Shown: positions 1-9,321 of the stretch, piece after piece
How the letters are laid out: each line of letters starts with the position of its first letter
How positions within the stretch are numbered: position 1 is the stretch's first letter
DNA from: Deltaproteobacteria bacterium
Lineage (GTDB): Bacteria; Desulfobacterota; Syntrophia; Syntrophales; UBA2192
NCBI GenBank assembly: GCA_012728915.1
Contig: JAAYEC010000047.1
Coordinates: forward strand, 1-50,594
Direction of reading: 5' to 3'
DNA: 50,594 nt
The notes under the pieces: model-generated
Told to the model about the DNA's origin: nothing
Seen by the model: only the letters and a program-made list of their open reading frames with translations
The model's database searches: none
Made by a program: the position numbers and the translations under genes

Positions 1-135
1 AAGCGCTTCAAGGACGACGCGAAGGAGGTTACCGCCGGGATGGAGTGCGGCCTCGGCATCGAGGGGTACAACGACATCCGCACGGGGGACGTGATCGAGG
101 CGTACATCACGGAGCAGATCGAGAGAAGACTCTAA
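1..135 (+). CDS. infB: Translation initiation factor IF-2, C-terminal end (partial)
   Basis: The window opens in frame inside this gene and only the last 44 codons are present, ending in TAA at 133-135. The visible tail contains [20 protein letters not shown] followed by a DVIEAY element, which is the typical end of domain IV of IF-2, the part that binds the acceptor end of fMet-tRNA. IF-2 is a GTPase that positions initiator tRNA on the 30S subunit. The downstream order DUF503-rbfA-nrnA-truB-rpsO-pnp is the classic infB operon order, which supports the call. The G domain lies outside the window. Confidence 0.93.
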   Translation, partial: KRFKDDAKEVTAGMECGLGIEGYNDIRTGDVIEAYITEQIERRL

Positions 136-232
136 TTGGTCCGTTCCGTCTGTTCAGCCTGTTCCGTCGAGAAACGGAAGATCGGAATGGCTGATTCGGA
201 CCGAATAGACCGAATAGACCGAATAGACCAAT
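135..232. repeat. 9-mer phased inverted repeat filling the infB-DUF503 gap
   Basis: Arm 1 (about 135-168) carries 9-base units of the form TGTTCCGTC. Arm 2 (about 199-232) carries three exact units of ccgaataga (201-209, 210-218, 219-227) plus flanks. Arm 2 reverse-complemented matches arm 1 at roughly three quarters of positions and in the same 9-base phase. The stem would begin at the last base of the infB stop codon and end at the base before the DUF503 ATG, so it occupies the whole gap. No Shine-Dalgarno is visible before 233. Confidence 0.7.
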
Positions 233-577
233 ATGGTAGTCGGTGTCGGGATCATCCAACTGCGCATCCACGAGAGCCGCTCCCTGAAGGGGAAGCGGGG
301 GGTCGTGAAGAGCCTGATCCGGCGCACGCAGAACGAGTTCAACATCTCGATCGCCGAGGTCGACGGGCACGACAACTGGAAGCAGGGGGTCGTCGGCTTT
401 GCCGTGGTGGGCAACGACCGGGGCTTCGTGGACTCGAAGATGGAGAGGATCCTGAATTTCGTCGAAAACCTCCACCTGGCCGAAGTCGTGAACGTCCGGA
501 GGGAGATCACGAACTACTCCGACATGGCGGGCCGGTACGACGGGGGGGCGCTGTCCGATGGATTTCAAGAGAGCTGA
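233..577 (+). CDS. DUF503 family protein (YlxP-like)
   Basis: This 114-residue protein matches the DUF503/YlxP family, a small protein encoded almost invariably between infB and rbfA. It begins VVGVGIIQLRIHESRSLKGK, and the family hallmark RSLKGKR (about residues 16-22) is followed by an RVVKSLIRR-type helix. The biochemical role is unproven; the family is suspected to act in ribosome maturation because of its fixed position beside rbfA. It overlaps rbfA by 20 bases, so translation is probably coupled. The ATG at 233 has no visible Shine-Dalgarno and directly follows the repeat hairpin, so initiation may depend on coupling to infB termination. Confidence 0.88.
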   Translation: MVVGVGIIQLRIHESRSLKGKRGVVKSLIRRTQNEFNISIAEVDGHDNWKQGVVGFAVVGNDRGFVDSKMERILNFVENLHLAEVVNVRREITNYSDMAGRYDGGALSDGFQES

Positions 578-926
578 CCGGGTCGCGGATCTCATCAGGC
601 AGGAGCTATCCGGCATCCTGCGGCGCGAGGCCCACGACCCGAGGATCGCCAACATCACCGTGACGGACGTGAAGCTCACCGACGATCTGCGCTCCGCCCG
701 GATTTACTTCGTCGAGCTCGGCCGGGACCGCCAGAGCGAAGGGGTCGAGAGGGGGCTTGCGAGGGCCAAGGGGTTTCTCCGACGGGAGCTGGGTCGACGC
801 CTCCAGCTGCGGTACGTGCCGGAACTGAGCTTCTTCTACGATCCGTCCTTCGAGTACGGGGCCAGGATCGAGAGGCTGCTCAGGGAGATCGGGAAAGACG
901 AAACGGATGATCAACCGGATCGCTGA
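558..926 (+). CDS. rbfA: Ribosome-binding factor A
   Basis: The protein has 122 residues, normal for RbfA, a KH-like cold-shock factor that binds the 30S subunit and helps mature the 5' end of 16S rRNA. Family features visible are the N-terminal RADRVADLIRQELSGIL helix, the DPRI (about 28-31) and VTDVKLTDDLRSARIY strand region, and the RRELGRRLQLRYVPELSFFYD segment before the C terminus. It starts inside the DUF503 gene (20-base overlap) and its end overlaps nrnA by 20 bases, so it is the middle of a tightly coupled run. Confidence 0.95.
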   Translation: MDFKRADRVADLIRQELSGILRREAHDPRIANITVTDVKLTDDLRSARIYFVELGRDRQSEGVERGLARAKGFLRRELGRRLQLRYVPELSFFYDPSFEYGARIERLLREIGKDETDDQPDR

Positions 927-1863
927 GATCATACGGAAAGGCCGCCGCTTTCTCGTCACCTCCCACGTGAGGCTCGACGGGGATGCCGTGGGCTCCGAGC
1001 TGGCCCTCTACGAGGCGCTCAGGGGCCTTGGCAAGGAGGCGGTCGTCTACAACCAGGACCGCACGCCGCAGGTCTACGCGTTCCTTCCCGACGCGGGGGT
1101 GATCGTGAACCGGCTGGGCTCCCTGGACGGCTTCGACGCCGTCTTCGTCCTGGACTGCAGCGAGATCGAGCGCGTGGGAGACGAGGCGCCGCGTATCGCA
1201 GAAGTCCGGCGGATCGTCAACATCGACCACCACATTTCGAATGACCGCTACGGCCACTTGACGCTCACGGACCCGGAGGCAAGCTCCACGGGCGAGATGG
1301 TGTTCCGGCTGCTCGACGGGATGGGGGTCGAAATCACGAAGGACATGGCCGTCAACCTCTACACCGCGATCCTGACCGACACCGGGGCCTTCCGGTACTC
1401 GAACACGGGGCCGGGAACTTTCGCCGTCGCCGGCCGGCTCCTGGAGAAAGGGGCCGATCCCGCCGGGATCGCCCAGCAGGTCTACGAGACGCACCCGGCC
1501 GTGAAGTTCCGGCTGCTGGCCCTTGCGCTCTCCACGCTGGAGTTCGACTGGCAGGGAAAGATCGCGGCCCTTACCGTGTCGAAGAGGATGCTCGACGAGG
1601 CGGGAGCCCAGTGGGAGCACACGGAAGGGTTCGTGGAGTACCCCCGCTCCATCGAGGGCGTTCAGGTGGCCGTCTTCCTGAGCGAGATCGGCGAGGGGTT
1701 CTTCAAGGCAAGCCTGCGCTCCAAGGGGCGCTTCAACGTGGAGGCGGTGGCGCGGAGGTTCGGGGGGGGCGGACACATCAATGCCTCGGCCTGCCGGGTC
1801 CCCGGTGACGCGGAGACGGTCAAGAAACGGCTCTTCGAAGCGATCAAGAACGGGGGCCGATGA
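907..1863 (+). CDS. nrnA: DHH/DHHA1 phosphoesterase, NrnA-type nanoRNase/pAp phosphatase
   Basis: The product has 318 residues. NrnA enzymes degrade 2-5 nt RNAs and dephosphorylate 3'-phosphoadenosine 5'-phosphate with Mn2+. Visible metal-binding motifs are SHVRLDGDAVGS (residues 19-30; Leu replaces the usual Pro before DGDA), VLDCSE (about 81-86, Asp83) and the DHH triad at 107-109. The C-terminal DHHA1 domain ends with the FGGGGHINASA substrate loop. It overlaps rbfA (20 bases) and truB (ATGA). A divergent relative lies at 21190-22305. Confidence 0.92.
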   Translation: MINRIAEIIRKGRRFLVTSHVRLDGDAVGSELALYEALRGLGKEAVVYNQDRTPQVYAFLPDAGVIVNRLGSLDGFDAVFVLDCSEIERVGDEAPRIAEVRRIVNIDHHISNDRYGHLTLTDPEASSTGEMVFRLLDGMGVEITKDMAVNLYTAILTDTGAFRYSNTGPGTFAVAGRLLEKGADPAGIAQQVYETHPAVKFRLLALALSTLEFDWQGKIAALTVSKRMLDEAGAQWEHTEGFVEYPRSIEGVQVAVFLSEIGEGFFKASLRSKGRFNVEAVARRFGGGGHINASACRVPGDAETVKKRLFEAIKNGGR

Positions 1864-2795
1864 ACGGCGTCGTCATCGTCGACAAACCCGCGGGGATCAC
1901 GTCCCACGACGCCGTGGCCCGGGTGAGGAGACTCCTCGGCCGGAGGAGGGCGGGCCATACCGGCACGCTCGATCCCATGGCGACCGGGGTGCTTCCCGTT
2001 TGTGTCGGCGAGGCGACGAAGCTCGCCTCCTTCCTTGCGGGGGACGACAAGGTCTACGAGGTCACGATGCGCCTGGGCGTCCGGACGGACACCCAGGACA
2101 TGACCGGCCGGGTGCTGGCCGAGCAGGAACCGCGGGTGAGCGGGGAGGAGATCCGGGCCGCCCTTGCATCCTTTGTCGGAACGATTGCCCAGGTGCCGCC
2201 GCAATACTCGGCCGTCAAGGTCCGGGGCCGGGCTCTTTACCAGTGGGCCCGCAGGGGGGTCCGCATGGAGGCCCCCGAGCGGCTGGTCGAGATCCGCGAC
2301 ATCCGCCTCCGGTCGATCGAGATGCCCCGGGTGCGGTTCGACGTGACCTGCTCCAAGGGCACCTACGTCCGCACGCTTTGCGCCGATATGGGCGAGCGTC
2401 TCGGCTGCGGGGCCGCCCTGGAGCGCCTGCGCAGGACCGCAAGCGGCATCTTCCGGCAGGAAGACGCCGTCGCCATCGAGGGGGACAGCGACGCCGCGAT
2501 CCGCCAGAGGCTCGAGCAGGGGCTCATCCCGCCGGTGCGGGCGCTTGCGGGCATTCGGGACATTGCGGTGCCCCCCCGGTTCGAGGAGCGGCTCATGAAG
2601 GGCCGTCAGCCCGGCGCCGAGGACCTGGCGGGCCTGCAAATCCCTTCTCTTGCCGCGGGAGATGTGGTAATGTTCACGAGCGGGTCCGGGCGCCTCGTGG
2701 CGCTGGCCCGGATGACCGTTTCGACGGCGGAGATCCCGATGCTCGGGGCCCGGGACCGGGTCGCCCGCATCCTGAGGGTCTTCATCGACCCATGA
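1860..2795 (+). CDS. truB: tRNA pseudouridine-55 synthase
   Basis: TruB converts U55 in the T-loop of tRNAs to pseudouridine. This 311-residue protein opens with GVVIVDKPAGITSHDAV and carries the catalytic motif HTGTLDPMATG, with the nucleophilic Asp at residue 38. Further family segments are KVYEVTMRLGVRTDTQDMTG, PPQYSAVKVRGRALYQWARRG and SKGTYVRTLCADMGERLG. A C-terminal PUA-like region is present. Its ATG overlaps the nrnA stop in an ATGA arrangement. The next gene, rpsO, starts 48 bases downstream. Confidence 0.96.
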   Translation: MNGVVIVDKPAGITSHDAVARVRRLLGRRRAGHTGTLDPMATGVLPVCVGEATKLASFLAGDDKVYEVTMRLGVRTDTQDMTGRVLAEQEPRVSGEEIRAALASFVGTIAQVPPQYSAVKVRGRALYQWARRGVRMEAPERLVEIRDIRLRSIEMPRVRFDVTCSKGTYVRTLCADMGERLGCGAALERLRRTASGIFRQEDAVAIEGDSDAAIRQRLEQGLIPPVRALAGIRDIAVPPRFEERLMKGRQPGAEDLAGLQIPSLAAGDVVMFTSGSGRLVALARMTVSTAEIPMLGARDRVARILRVFIDP

Positions 2796-2843
2796 AACGA
2801 AACAGACAGGGACACTATGTGAGTAAAGGGAGGATTTACGGAC

Positions 2844-3110
2844 GTGCTTGACGCAGAGAAGAGGAAAGAGATCATTGCCGGCTATCAAACCCACGAGGGC
2901 GACACGGGCTCTCCCGAAGTGCAGATTGCCCTGCTGAGCGCCAGGATCCAGTACCTGACGGAGCATTTCAAGACGCACAAGAAGGATCACCACTCGCGCC
3001 GGGGTCTCCTGAAGCTCGTCGGCCAGCGCCGGCGGCTGCTGGAGTATCTCAGGAACAAGGACGTGAACCGCTACCGCAAGATCATCGAGCGGCTCGGTCT
3101 GCGTAAGTAG
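2844..3110 (+). CDS. rpsO: 30S ribosomal protein S15
   Basis: This is an 88-residue S15, the exact family length. It contains [20 protein letters not shown] and [16 protein letters not shown], followed by the [12 protein letters not shown] helix, all diagnostic. S15 binds the three-way junction of the 16S rRNA central domain early in 30S assembly. The start is GTG at 2844, preceded by AAAGGGAGG at 2826-2834. The 181-base gap to pnp (3111-3291) has no convincing intrinsic terminator. It contains only a fragment resembling the common dispersed motif TCGCTCAGGACAGG (about 3203-3216). Confidence 0.97.
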   Translation: MLDAEKRKEIIAGYQTHEGDTGSPEVQIALLSARIQYLTEHFKTHKKDHHSRRGLLKLVGQRRRLLEYLRNKDVNRYRKIIERLGLRK

Positions 3111-3291
3111 CGTCGAGGGCAACGGTCGCATCGTTCGACCCGGCTCAGCCCCGGGTCCAGGCTTCTGGAATGGTCAATCCATCCGCAACATTGAAACCGG
3201 TTCGCTCAGGACAGGGGAGCCGTCTGTCTGCCGGCATGCGCCGGGGGCACGTCCAGAACCCCATTGTCATCAGCAAGGAGAAAGAAGAAGC

Positions 3292-5421
3292 ATGAGTCAG
3301 GTATTCAAGACACAATTCGCGGGCAGCGAGATCAGCGTCAAGGCGCACTACATCGCCGGCCAGGCTGACGGCGCCGTCCTCGTGACCTACGGGGAGACGG
3401 TCGTGCTCGTCACCATCGTTTCGTCCCGGGCGCAGAGGGAGGGGCTCGACTTCCTTCCCCTCACCGTGGATTACCAGGAAATGACCTTCGCCGCGGGCAA
3501 GATCCCCGGCGGGTTCTTCAAGCGCGAGGGGCGCCCCAACGAGCGCGAGATCCTGATCTGCCGGATCATCGATCGCTCCATCCGCCCCCTGTTCCCCAAG
3601 GGCTACAACTTCGAGACGCAGCTCATCGCCACGGTGCTCTCCGTGGACGGCGAGCACGACTCGGACGTGGCCGCCCTGCTGGGCGCCTCGGCGGCGCTGC
3701 AGATCTCCAACGTCCCCTTCAATGGACCCATCGCCGGCGTCCGGATCGGCCGGCTCGACGGCAAACTCGTTGCCAACCCCACCTCGATGGAGGGAAGCGA
3801 CCTCGACATGTTCATCGTGGGACGCAAGGTGACCCCCGGCACGGGGGGCCGGCCCTACGACGTCAACCTCGTCATGCTCGAGGGGGGCGCCTGGGAACTG
3901 GGCGAGGAGGACATCGTCCAGGGGATCAACCTGGCGCTGGAGAGCATGCGGCCCGTCATCGAGCTGCAGGACGAGATGCAGAAGGCCATCGGGAGGGCCA
4001 AGCGGGACTTCGCGCCCCCCGCCGTCGACGAGACCCTCTACCGGAAGATCTCCGACCTGGTGAAGGGCGGTTTCCAGGAGGCCTACCGGATCCCGGAGAA
4101 GCTCGACCGCTACGGCAAGCTGCGGGAGGTCCGCGAGAAGGCCACCGAGGCCCTCTGCAAGGACGACCCGTCGCTCAAGCCCCTCGTGGAGCACGTCATC
4201 GAGAAGATCGAACGCAGCGTGCTGAGGAACATGATTCTGGCCGAGAAGCGCCGCGTCGGCGGACGCGCCTACGACGAGATCAGGCAGATCCACAGCGAGG
4301 TGGGGCTCCTGCCCCGCACGCACGGCTCGGCCCTCTTCACGCGGGGCGAGACGCAGGCCCTCGTCACGATCACCCTGGGGACCTCCTCGGACGAGCAGCG
4401 GATGGACTACATCACGGGCGAGGAGCGCCGTTCCTTCATGCTTCACTACAACTTCCCGCCCTACTGCGTGGGCGAGGTGAAGCGCCTGGGCAGCCCCGGC
4501 CGCCGCGAGGTCGGGCACGGTGCCCTGGCCCGCCGGGCGCTGCTTCCCGTCCTGCCCACCCAGGAGGAGTTCCCCTACACGATCCGCACCGTGTCGGAGA
4601 TCGTCTCCTCCAACGGCTCGTCCTCCATGGCCAGCGTCTGCGGCGGGGCCCTCTCGCTGATGGACGCGGGCGTTCCCGTGAAGGACGTCGTGGCGGGAAT
4701 CGCCATGGGCCTGCTGAAGGAAGGCGACAACGTGGCGGTTCTTTCCGACATCCTCGGCGACGAGGACCACGCGGGCGACATGGACTTCAAGGTCTGCGGA
4801 ACCCGGAAGGGCATCACGGCCCTGCAGATGGACATCAAGATCGACGGGATCGACGAGCCCATCCTGCGCAAGGCGCTCCAGCAGGCGAAGGAAGGCCGGT
4901 ACTTCATCATCGACAGGATGAAGGAAACGCTTCCCGAACCCCGCAAGGAGCTGTCCCAGTACGCCCCGCGGATCATCACCCTGAAGATCCGGCCCGACCG
5001 GATCCGTGACCTCATCGGAACGGGCGGCAAGAACATCCGCCAGATCGTTGCCGAAACGGGCGTCTCCATCGACGTGGAAGACGACGGCACAGTACTCATC
5101 GCCTCGGCCGACCTCGAGGCCGCAGACCGGGCGATTGCCATGGTGAAGTGGCTCACCGAAGAGGCCGAGATCGGCAAGATCTACATGGGCACGGTGAAGA
5201 AGGTCGTCGATTTCGGGTGCTTCGTGGAGATCCTGCCCGGCACCGAGGGGCTCGTCCACATCTCCCAGCTTGACACGAAGCGGGTCGCCAAGGTGACCGA
5301 CGTGGTCAAGGAAGGCGACAAGATCCCCGTGAAGGTCCTCGAGATCGACTCGAACGGGAAGATCCGCCTGAGCAGGAAGGATGCCCTGGGTGCAGACGTA
5401 TCGAAAAACAGTCCTTTCTAA
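3292..5421 (+). CDS. pnp: Polyribonucleotide nucleotidyltransferase (PNPase)
   Basis: PNPase is the phosphorolytic 3'-5' exoribonuclease of the degradosome. The 709-residue product shows both RNase PH-like cores, with [20 protein letters not shown] in the first. The second contains [16 protein letters not shown] and [17 protein letters not shown] with its metal-binding Asp residues. A KH domain ([10 protein letters not shown] loop) and an S1 domain ([20 protein letters not shown]) complete the order. The length is normal. The start at 3292 has AAGGAG at 3275-3280. Its 3' end overlaps the M16 peptidase gene by 41 bases. Confidence 0.97.
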   Translation: MSQVFKTQFAGSEISVKAHYIAGQADGAVLVTYGETVVLVTIVSSRAQREGLDFLPLTVDYQEMTFAAGKIPGGFFKREGRPNEREILICRIIDRSIRPLFPKGYNFETQLIATVLSVDGEHDSDVAALLGASAALQISNVPFNGPIAGVRIGRLDGKLVANPTSMEGSDLDMFIVGRKVTPGTGGRPYDVNLVMLEGGAWELGEEDIVQGINLALESMRPVIELQDEMQKAIGRAKRDFAPPAVDETLYRKISDLVKGGFQEAYRIPEKLDRYGKLREVREKATEALCKDDPSLKPLVEHVIEKIERSVLRNMILAEKRRVGGRAYDEIRQIHSEVGLLPRTHGSALFTRGETQALVTITLGTSSDEQRMDYITGEERRSFMLHYNFPPYCVGEVKRLGSPGRREVGHGALARRALLPVLPTQEEFPYTIRTVSEIVSSNGSSSMASVCGGALSLMDAGVPVKDVVAGIAMGLLKEGDNVAVLSDILGDEDHAGDMDFKVCGTRKGITALQMDIKIDGIDEPILRKALQQAKEGRYFIIDRMKETLPEPRKELSQYAPRIITLKIRPDRIRDLIGTGGKNIRQIVAETGVSIDVEDDGTVLIASADLEAADRAIAMVKWLTEEAEIGKIYMGTVKKVVDFGCFVEILPGTEGLVHISQLDTKRVAKVTDVVKEGDKIPVKVLEIDSNGKIRLSRKDALGADVSKNSPF

Positions 5422-6652
5422 CGGGATCAGGGTCATCACGGAGGAGATCCGCCACGTCCGCTCCGCCTCGATCGGCGCATGGGTCCGCTGCGGCTCGCGC
5501 CACGAGGACGAGCGGATCAACGGGACGGCCCACTTCATCGAGCACATGCTCTTCAAGGGGACGGCCCGGCGCTCGGCCTTCGACATCGCCTCCGACATCG
5601 ACTCCGTCGGGGGCGTGATGAACGCCTTCACGGGCAAGGAGCTGACGGCATTCTACGTCAAGGTGCCCGACTACCACCTCCCGCTCGCCATGGATCTGCT
5701 CGCGGACATCTTCAACCACTCCCTGTTCAACCGCGACGAGATTGACAAGGAAAAGTCCGTCATCCTCCAGGAGATCCGCATGGTGGAGGACACGCCGGAC
5801 GAGTACATCCACGACATCTTCGAGAAGCACTTCTGGGAAGGGCATCCCCTGGGCATGCCCGTTCTCGGGACGAGGGACTCCGTCGACGGCTTCGACCGCG
5901 GGGAAGTCCTGAAATTCTTCGAGGGGCGTTACCGGGGGGACAACCTGGTCATCGCCGCCGTGGGCAACCTGGAACACGAGAAGCTGGTGGATCTCGTGGC
6001 GGAGCTCTTCGGCGGACTGCCGGCTCTCCGGACCGGAACGGAGGAGACGAGGCCGCGCACCGCGGCCCGCCTGTCCTGCATCGAGAAGGATCTGGAGCAG
6101 CTCCACCTCGTCATCGGCACGCCGGCGCCGGCCACGCTGGACGACACGCGCTTTGCCGGCATCCTGATGAACTCCGTCTTCGGGGGCTCCATGAGCTCGC
6201 GGCTCTTCCAGGAAATCCGCGAGAAGCGGGGCCTTGCCTACGCCGTGCGCTCCTACATCGTCTCGTACCGCGACACGGGGATGCTCAACATCTATGTCGG
6301 GACCTCGAAGGACAAGACGCAGGAGGTCATCGACATCGTCCTGGCCGAGATGAAGCGCATGAAGACCGAACGGTTCACGGACAGGGAACTGCAGTCGGCC
6401 AGGGAACTGATCAAGGGCAACCTGCTCCTGAGCATGGAGAGCACCGACAACCGCATGCAGAAGCTCGCGACCAACGAGATCTACTTCGGCCGCCACGTGC
6501 CGCCGGAGGAGATCGTCGGCCGGATCGAAGGCGTGACCGCCGAGGATATCCTGTCCCTATCCGCGCAGATGTTCACGCGCCCCCAGCTGTCCATGGTCTT
6601 CCTGGGCGACATGACGGACGCCGAAATGCCCTCGGGAACGATCGACCTCTAA
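5381..6652 (+). CDS. M16 family zinc peptidase (processing-peptidase-like)
   Basis: This 423-residue protein belongs to the insulinase/processing-protease family M16. The inverted zinc motif is clear in [14 protein letters not shown] (HxxEH near residue 50), with the third ligand Glu expected in the ELTAFY...E region about 75 residues later. The family segment [20 protein letters not shown] is also present. Single-domain M16B proteins encoded next to pnp are widespread, and their substrates are usually unknown. The ATG lies inside pnp in another frame (41-base overlap), indicating coupled translation. Confidence 0.92.
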   Translation: MPWVQTYRKTVLSNGIRVITEEIRHVRSASIGAWVRCGSRHEDERINGTAHFIEHMLFKGTARRSAFDIASDIDSVGGVMNAFTGKELTAFYVKVPDYHLPLAMDLLADIFNHSLFNRDEIDKEKSVILQEIRMVEDTPDEYIHDIFEKHFWEGHPLGMPVLGTRDSVDGFDRGEVLKFFEGRYRGDNLVIAAVGNLEHEKLVDLVAELFGGLPALRTGTEETRPRTAARLSCIEKDLEQLHLVIGTPAPATLDDTRFAGILMNSVFGGSMSSRLFQEIREKRGLAYAVRSYIVSYRDTGMLNIYVGTSKDKTQEVIDIVLAEMKRMKTERFTDRELQSARELIKGNLLLSMESTDNRMQKLATNEIYFGRHVPPEEIVGRIEGVTAEDILSLSAQMFTRPQLSMVFLGDMTDAEMPSGTIDL

Positions 6653-6717
6653 GATCAGCAAGCGACAGGCCGCAGGGCACGGAACCCCTCTCGTCCCCCC
6701 TTTTTCAAGAGACGGTG

Positions 6718-6737
6718 CGGAAAGGGGCCCCTTTCCG
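6718..6737. repeat. 20-base perfect palindrome in the M16-dut gap
   Basis: The sequence cggaaaggggcccctttccg is its own reverse complement. It sits between a C-rich stretch with TTTTT (6696-6705) and a G-rich stretch (6740-6751) that are also partly complementary, so a larger cruciform or RNA hairpin is possible. It could act as a terminator for the infB-pnp-M16 operon, but no clean U-run follows on the plus strand. Confidence 0.5.
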
Positions 6738-6792
6738 TAAAGGGGGCGGGGGATTCGGCCGGACAGGCGGGGCGGACCGACAGGCGAAACCC

Positions 6793-7239
6793 ATGGAACA
6801 GATCAGCGTCGCCATCACGCGACTGGGGGGATCGGAGGACCTTCCTCTTCCTCGCTACATGACGGACCGCGCGGCGGGCATGGACCTCCTTGCCGCCGTC
6901 GAGGACGATCTGGTCCTCGCCCCGGGGTGCCGCGCCCTTGTCCCGACGGGCATCGCCATCGCGCTGCCGGAGGGCTTCGAGGCGCAGGTGCGCCCGCGCA
7001 GCGGCCTCGCGCTGAAGAACGGGGTCAGTCTCGTGAACACGCCGGGGACGATCGACGCCGACTACCGGGGCGAGATCCGCGTCATCCTGATCAATCACGG
7101 CAGCGAACCCTTCGTTGTCCGGAGGGGCGACCGGATCGCCCAGATGATCGTGGCCCCGGTCTGCAGGGTCCGGTGGGACGTGCGGGTGACCCTTCCCTCG
7201 ACGCGCCGGGGCGGCGGCGGCTTCGGGCACACCGGATGA
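6793..7239 (+). CDS. dut: Deoxyuridine 5'-triphosphate nucleotidohydrolase (dUTPase)
   Basis: dUTPase hydrolyses dUTP to dUMP and pyrophosphate, keeping uracil out of DNA and feeding thymidylate synthesis. All five trimeric-dUTPase motifs are present: [39 protein letters not shown], and the C-terminal GGGGFGHTG arm that closes the active site. The frame is open upstream to 6715, but the residues there are low complexity. The ATG at 6793 gives the usual length of 148 residues. The Shine-Dalgarno is weak. Confidence 0.95.
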   Translation: MEQISVAITRLGGSEDLPLPRYMTDRAAGMDLLAAVEDDLVLAPGCRALVPTGIAIALPEGFEAQVRPRSGLALKNGVSLVNTPGTIDADYRGEIRVILINHGSEPFVVRRGDRIAQMIVAPVCRVRWDVRVTLPSTRRGGGGFGHTG

Positions 7240-7250
7240 GGTCTGACGGC

Positions 7251-7355
7251 CTCGTATTTCCCTCATTTCTGTTGGACATCGAATTGAAAATAGTCTAAGA
7301 AACGGGAAATACGAGAAGTTAAGAAGTTGAGAAGGTAAGAAGGTTGGAGAGGCTG
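7251..7355. repeat. 12-bp inverted repeat followed by an 8-mer array
   Basis: ctcgtatttccc (7251-7262) is the perfect reverse complement of 7304-7315, with a 41-base loop. From about 7313 the sequence continues as 8-base units AGAAGTTA, AGAAGTTG, AGAAGGTA, AGAAGGTT. This is one of several 8-mer arrays in the window. Here only the purine-rich arm is seen. It lies between dut and the DUF39 gene. Confidence 0.6.
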
Positions 7356-7380
7356 TGATGATTTGTGAGTTGCGGCCGGG

Positions 7381-8625
7381 ATGGCCGGCGGAACAGACTG
7401 GACAAGACGGAACAGACGCTTGAAGACGTCCAAGGTCAGGAAAACGATCGCGGAGATCAACGAGAGGATCCGGCAGGGCAGGGCCGTCGTCGTGACGGCC
7501 GAGGAGATGATCGACGTCGTCGAGCGCCACGGGAACGCGGAGGCGGCCCGGAAGGTCGACGTGGTGACGACGGGAACCTTCGGGCCCATGTGTTCCTCGG
7601 GGGCCTTCCTGAATTTCGGCCACACCTCCCCGCGCATCAAGGCCCACAAGGTCTGGCTCAATGACGTCGCCGCCTACGGCGGTGTGGCGGCGGTCGACTG
7701 CTACCTCGGCGCCGCCGAGGTGGCCGAGGGCGATCCCCTCAACAGCGTCTTTCCCGGCGAGTTCAATTACGGGGGCGGCCATGTCATCGAGGATCTCGCG
7801 GCCGGGAACGTGATCCGCCTCCGGCTGGAAGGCTACGGTACGGACTGCTACCCCTCGCGCAAGCAGGAGAAGAACATCCTGCTGCACGATCTGCGCGATG
7901 CGCTCCTGTTCAACCCGCGCAACTGCTATCAGAACTACAACTGCGCGGTGAACATGTCCGACAAGACGATCTACACCTACATGGGGGTGCTGCGACCGCG
8001 CATGGGCAATGCGAATTACTCCACCTCCGGTCAGCTCAGCCCCCTGTTCAACGACCCCTACTACCGGACGATCGGCATCGGGACCCGCATCTTTCTCGGG
8101 GGCGGCCGGGGCTACGTGGCCTGGCACGGCACCCAGCACGCCCCGGAGACGCCCCGCAGCCCCAACGGCGTGCCCACGGGCGGGGCGGGGACGCTTGCCG
8201 TCATCGGAGACCTGAAGCAGATGTCCCCGGAATGGCTCAAGGGCGCCAGCTTCCTGGGCTACGGCGTCTCGCTGTACGTGGGCATCGGGATCCCGATCCC
8301 GGTGCTCGACGAGGAGATGGCCCGCTACACGGCCGTGAGGGACGAAGACATCGTGACCCAGATCTACGACTACAGCATGGATTACCCCGGCGGCGGTGCG
8401 ATGAAGAGCCTCGGGGAAGCCACGTACAGGGAACTGCGCAGCGGCCGGATCCTCCTCAACGGCAGGGAAGTGGCCACGGCCTCCATGTCCAGCTATTATC
8501 GCGCCCGGCAGATTGCCGAGACGCTCAAGACCTGGATCGAAAAAGGGGAGTTCCTGCTTGGCGAGCCGCAGGCGCTCCTTCCCTCGGTGAGCCCTTCGCC
8601 GCCTGAGGGCCGCCGAAAGCGTTAG
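7381..8625 (+). CDS. DUF39 / homocysteine-biosynthesis family protein
   Basis: The protein (414 residues from this ATG) matches the DUF39 (HcyBio) family. Members in anaerobes and methanogens have been implicated in making homocysteine from aspartate semialdehyde and sulfide. Characteristic segments include TTGTFGPMCSSGAFLNFGH, with the conserved Cys, and PGEFNYGGGHVIEDL, GYGTDCYPSRKQEK, LFNPRNCYQNYNCAVN and FLGGGRGYVAWHGTQH. The family N terminus usually aligns near KTIAEINERI, so the real start may be the TTG at 7420. The first 13 codons from 7381 coincide with a 9-mer repeat (GGAACAGAC-type units, about 7389-7418). The partner ferredoxin-like CBS protein sometimes found nearby is absent. 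Confidence 0.88.
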   Translation: MAGGTDWTRRNRRLKTSKVRKTIAEINERIRQGRAVVVTAEEMIDVVERHGNAEAARKVDVVTTGTFGPMCSSGAFLNFGHTSPRIKAHKVWLNDVAAYGGVAAVDCYLGAAEVAEGDPLNSVFPGEFNYGGGHVIEDLAAGNVIRLRLEGYGTDCYPSRKQEKNILLHDLRDALLFNPRNCYQNYNCAVNMSDKTIYTYMGVLRPRMGNANYSTSGQLSPLFNDPYYRTIGIGTRIFLGGGRGYVAWHGTQHAPETPRSPNGVPTGGAGTLAVIGDLKQMSPEWLKGASFLGYGVSLYVGIGIPIPVLDEEMARYTAVRDEDIVTQIYDYSMDYPGGGAMKSLGEATYRELRSGRILLNGREVATASMSSYYRARQIAETLKTWIEKGEFLLGEPQALLPSVSPSPPEGRRKR

Positions 8626-8661
8626 CGCCGCGTTGCCAGCGCCGGATCCGGGGGGTGGCGG

Positions 8662-8928
8662 ATGAAGGTGGGGAGAGTGCTTCTGCTGTTCCTGGTCCTC
8701 ATGGGCCCGGTCATCCTCTTCGGAAGCCGGGGGGTCCTGGACAATCACCGTCTCGACCGGAAGCTTCTCGACCTGAGGAAGAGCAACGAGGAGCTCGCCG
8801 TGAAAAACGACGCCCTCAAGAAGGAGATCCTTCTGCTCCGCAACGACATGCGCTACATCGAAAAGGTCGCCCGCGACGAGCTGGGCATGGTCCGGCAAAA
8901 CGACAAGGTCTACCGCCGCGTGGACTGA
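8662..8928 (+). CDS. FtsB/DivIC-type septum formation initiator
   Basis: This 88-residue protein has the architecture of FtsB/DivIC. There is a short cytoplasmic N terminus, one membrane segment (about 5-21, VLLLFLVLMGPVILFG), a leucine-rich coiled coil (about 28-62) and the family ending YIEKVARDELGMVRQNDKVYR. In other bacteria FtsB forms the FtsQBL complex that activates septal peptidoglycan synthesis. The start at 8662 follows ggggggtggcgg. Neighbours give no division context, so the exact paralogue (FtsB or FtsL-like) is not certain. Confidence 0.85.
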   Translation: MKVGRVLLLFLVLMGPVILFGSRGVLDNHRLDRKLLDLRKSNEELAVKNDALKKEILLLRNDMRYIEKVARDELGMVRQNDKVYRRVD

Positions 8929-8934
8929 ACATGC

Positions 8935-9036
8935 AGAGGGTGAGAGGGTAAGAGGGTAAGAAGGTTGGAAGAGCCGGAGGCCGGTCCGAAGCTTCCGCTG
9001 CTCCAACCTTCTCACCTTCTTACGTTCTTGCCCTCT
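8935..9036. repeat. 8-mer array with two inverted arms
   Basis: The left arm 8935-8968 reads as AGAGGGTG, AGAGGGTA, AGAGGGTA, AGAAGGTT, GG. The right arm 9003-9036, reverse-complemented, reads AGAGGGCA, AGAACGTA, AGAAGGTG, AGAAGGTT, GG. The two 34-base arms are in register, and most differences would be G-U pairs in RNA, so a long stem with a 34-base loop is predicted. It starts 6 bases after the ftsB-like stop codon. Confidence 0.75.
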
Positions 9037-9321
9037 TCTTTTGCCCCATCCGGGGGGCGTCAAAAAGCTTTACATGTCTTGGGAAACGCAGTCCCCGGGC
9101 CTTTTTCGCGGTATCCTCCCTTTTCCCGGCAGCACCCCTCCGCATTTTTTATTTAACCCCGACTCCTTCCCTGCCGATTAGTAAGGTTGGGAATTCGCCC
9201 GGCCGCAACGCATGACGGCGGGGCATCCCGAGGGATGTCCTGCCGAAAAGCCCTCTGAATCAAGGTCTTTCGGGGTTGCAGGCGGGTGATTCGCTCCCCG
9301 GCCCGTTTCCCGGCCCGCCCG
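9037..9321. other. Gene-free upstream region of the pil operon
   Basis: No convincing gene was found here. The clearest structure is a 12-bp stem with two G-U pairs, 9217-9228 against 9233-9244, followed by a weaker overlapping stem (ccgaaaag near 9243 with ctttcgg near 9267). It does not match a riboswitch class I can recognise. Because it lies upstream of the sigma-54 promoter, it could hold activator (PilR/NtrC-type) binding sites, which is inference. Confidence 0.35.

Noticed and set aside
3145-5637. Very long minus-strand ORF antisense to pnp
   Set aside because: A GC-rich shadow frame with repetitive Val/Asp/Leu/Gly composition and no family match; similar shadows occur opposite most genes here.
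7381-7420. A separate small ORF before the DUF39 gene
   Set aside because: The codons are in frame with DUF39 and coincide with a 9-mer repeat; this is a start-site question rather than another gene.
9181-9300. Riboswitch (c-di-GMP or cobalamin type) upstream of pilM
   Set aside because: Stems are present but conserved loop motifs are not, and the region lies upstream of the predicted sigma-54 start site.
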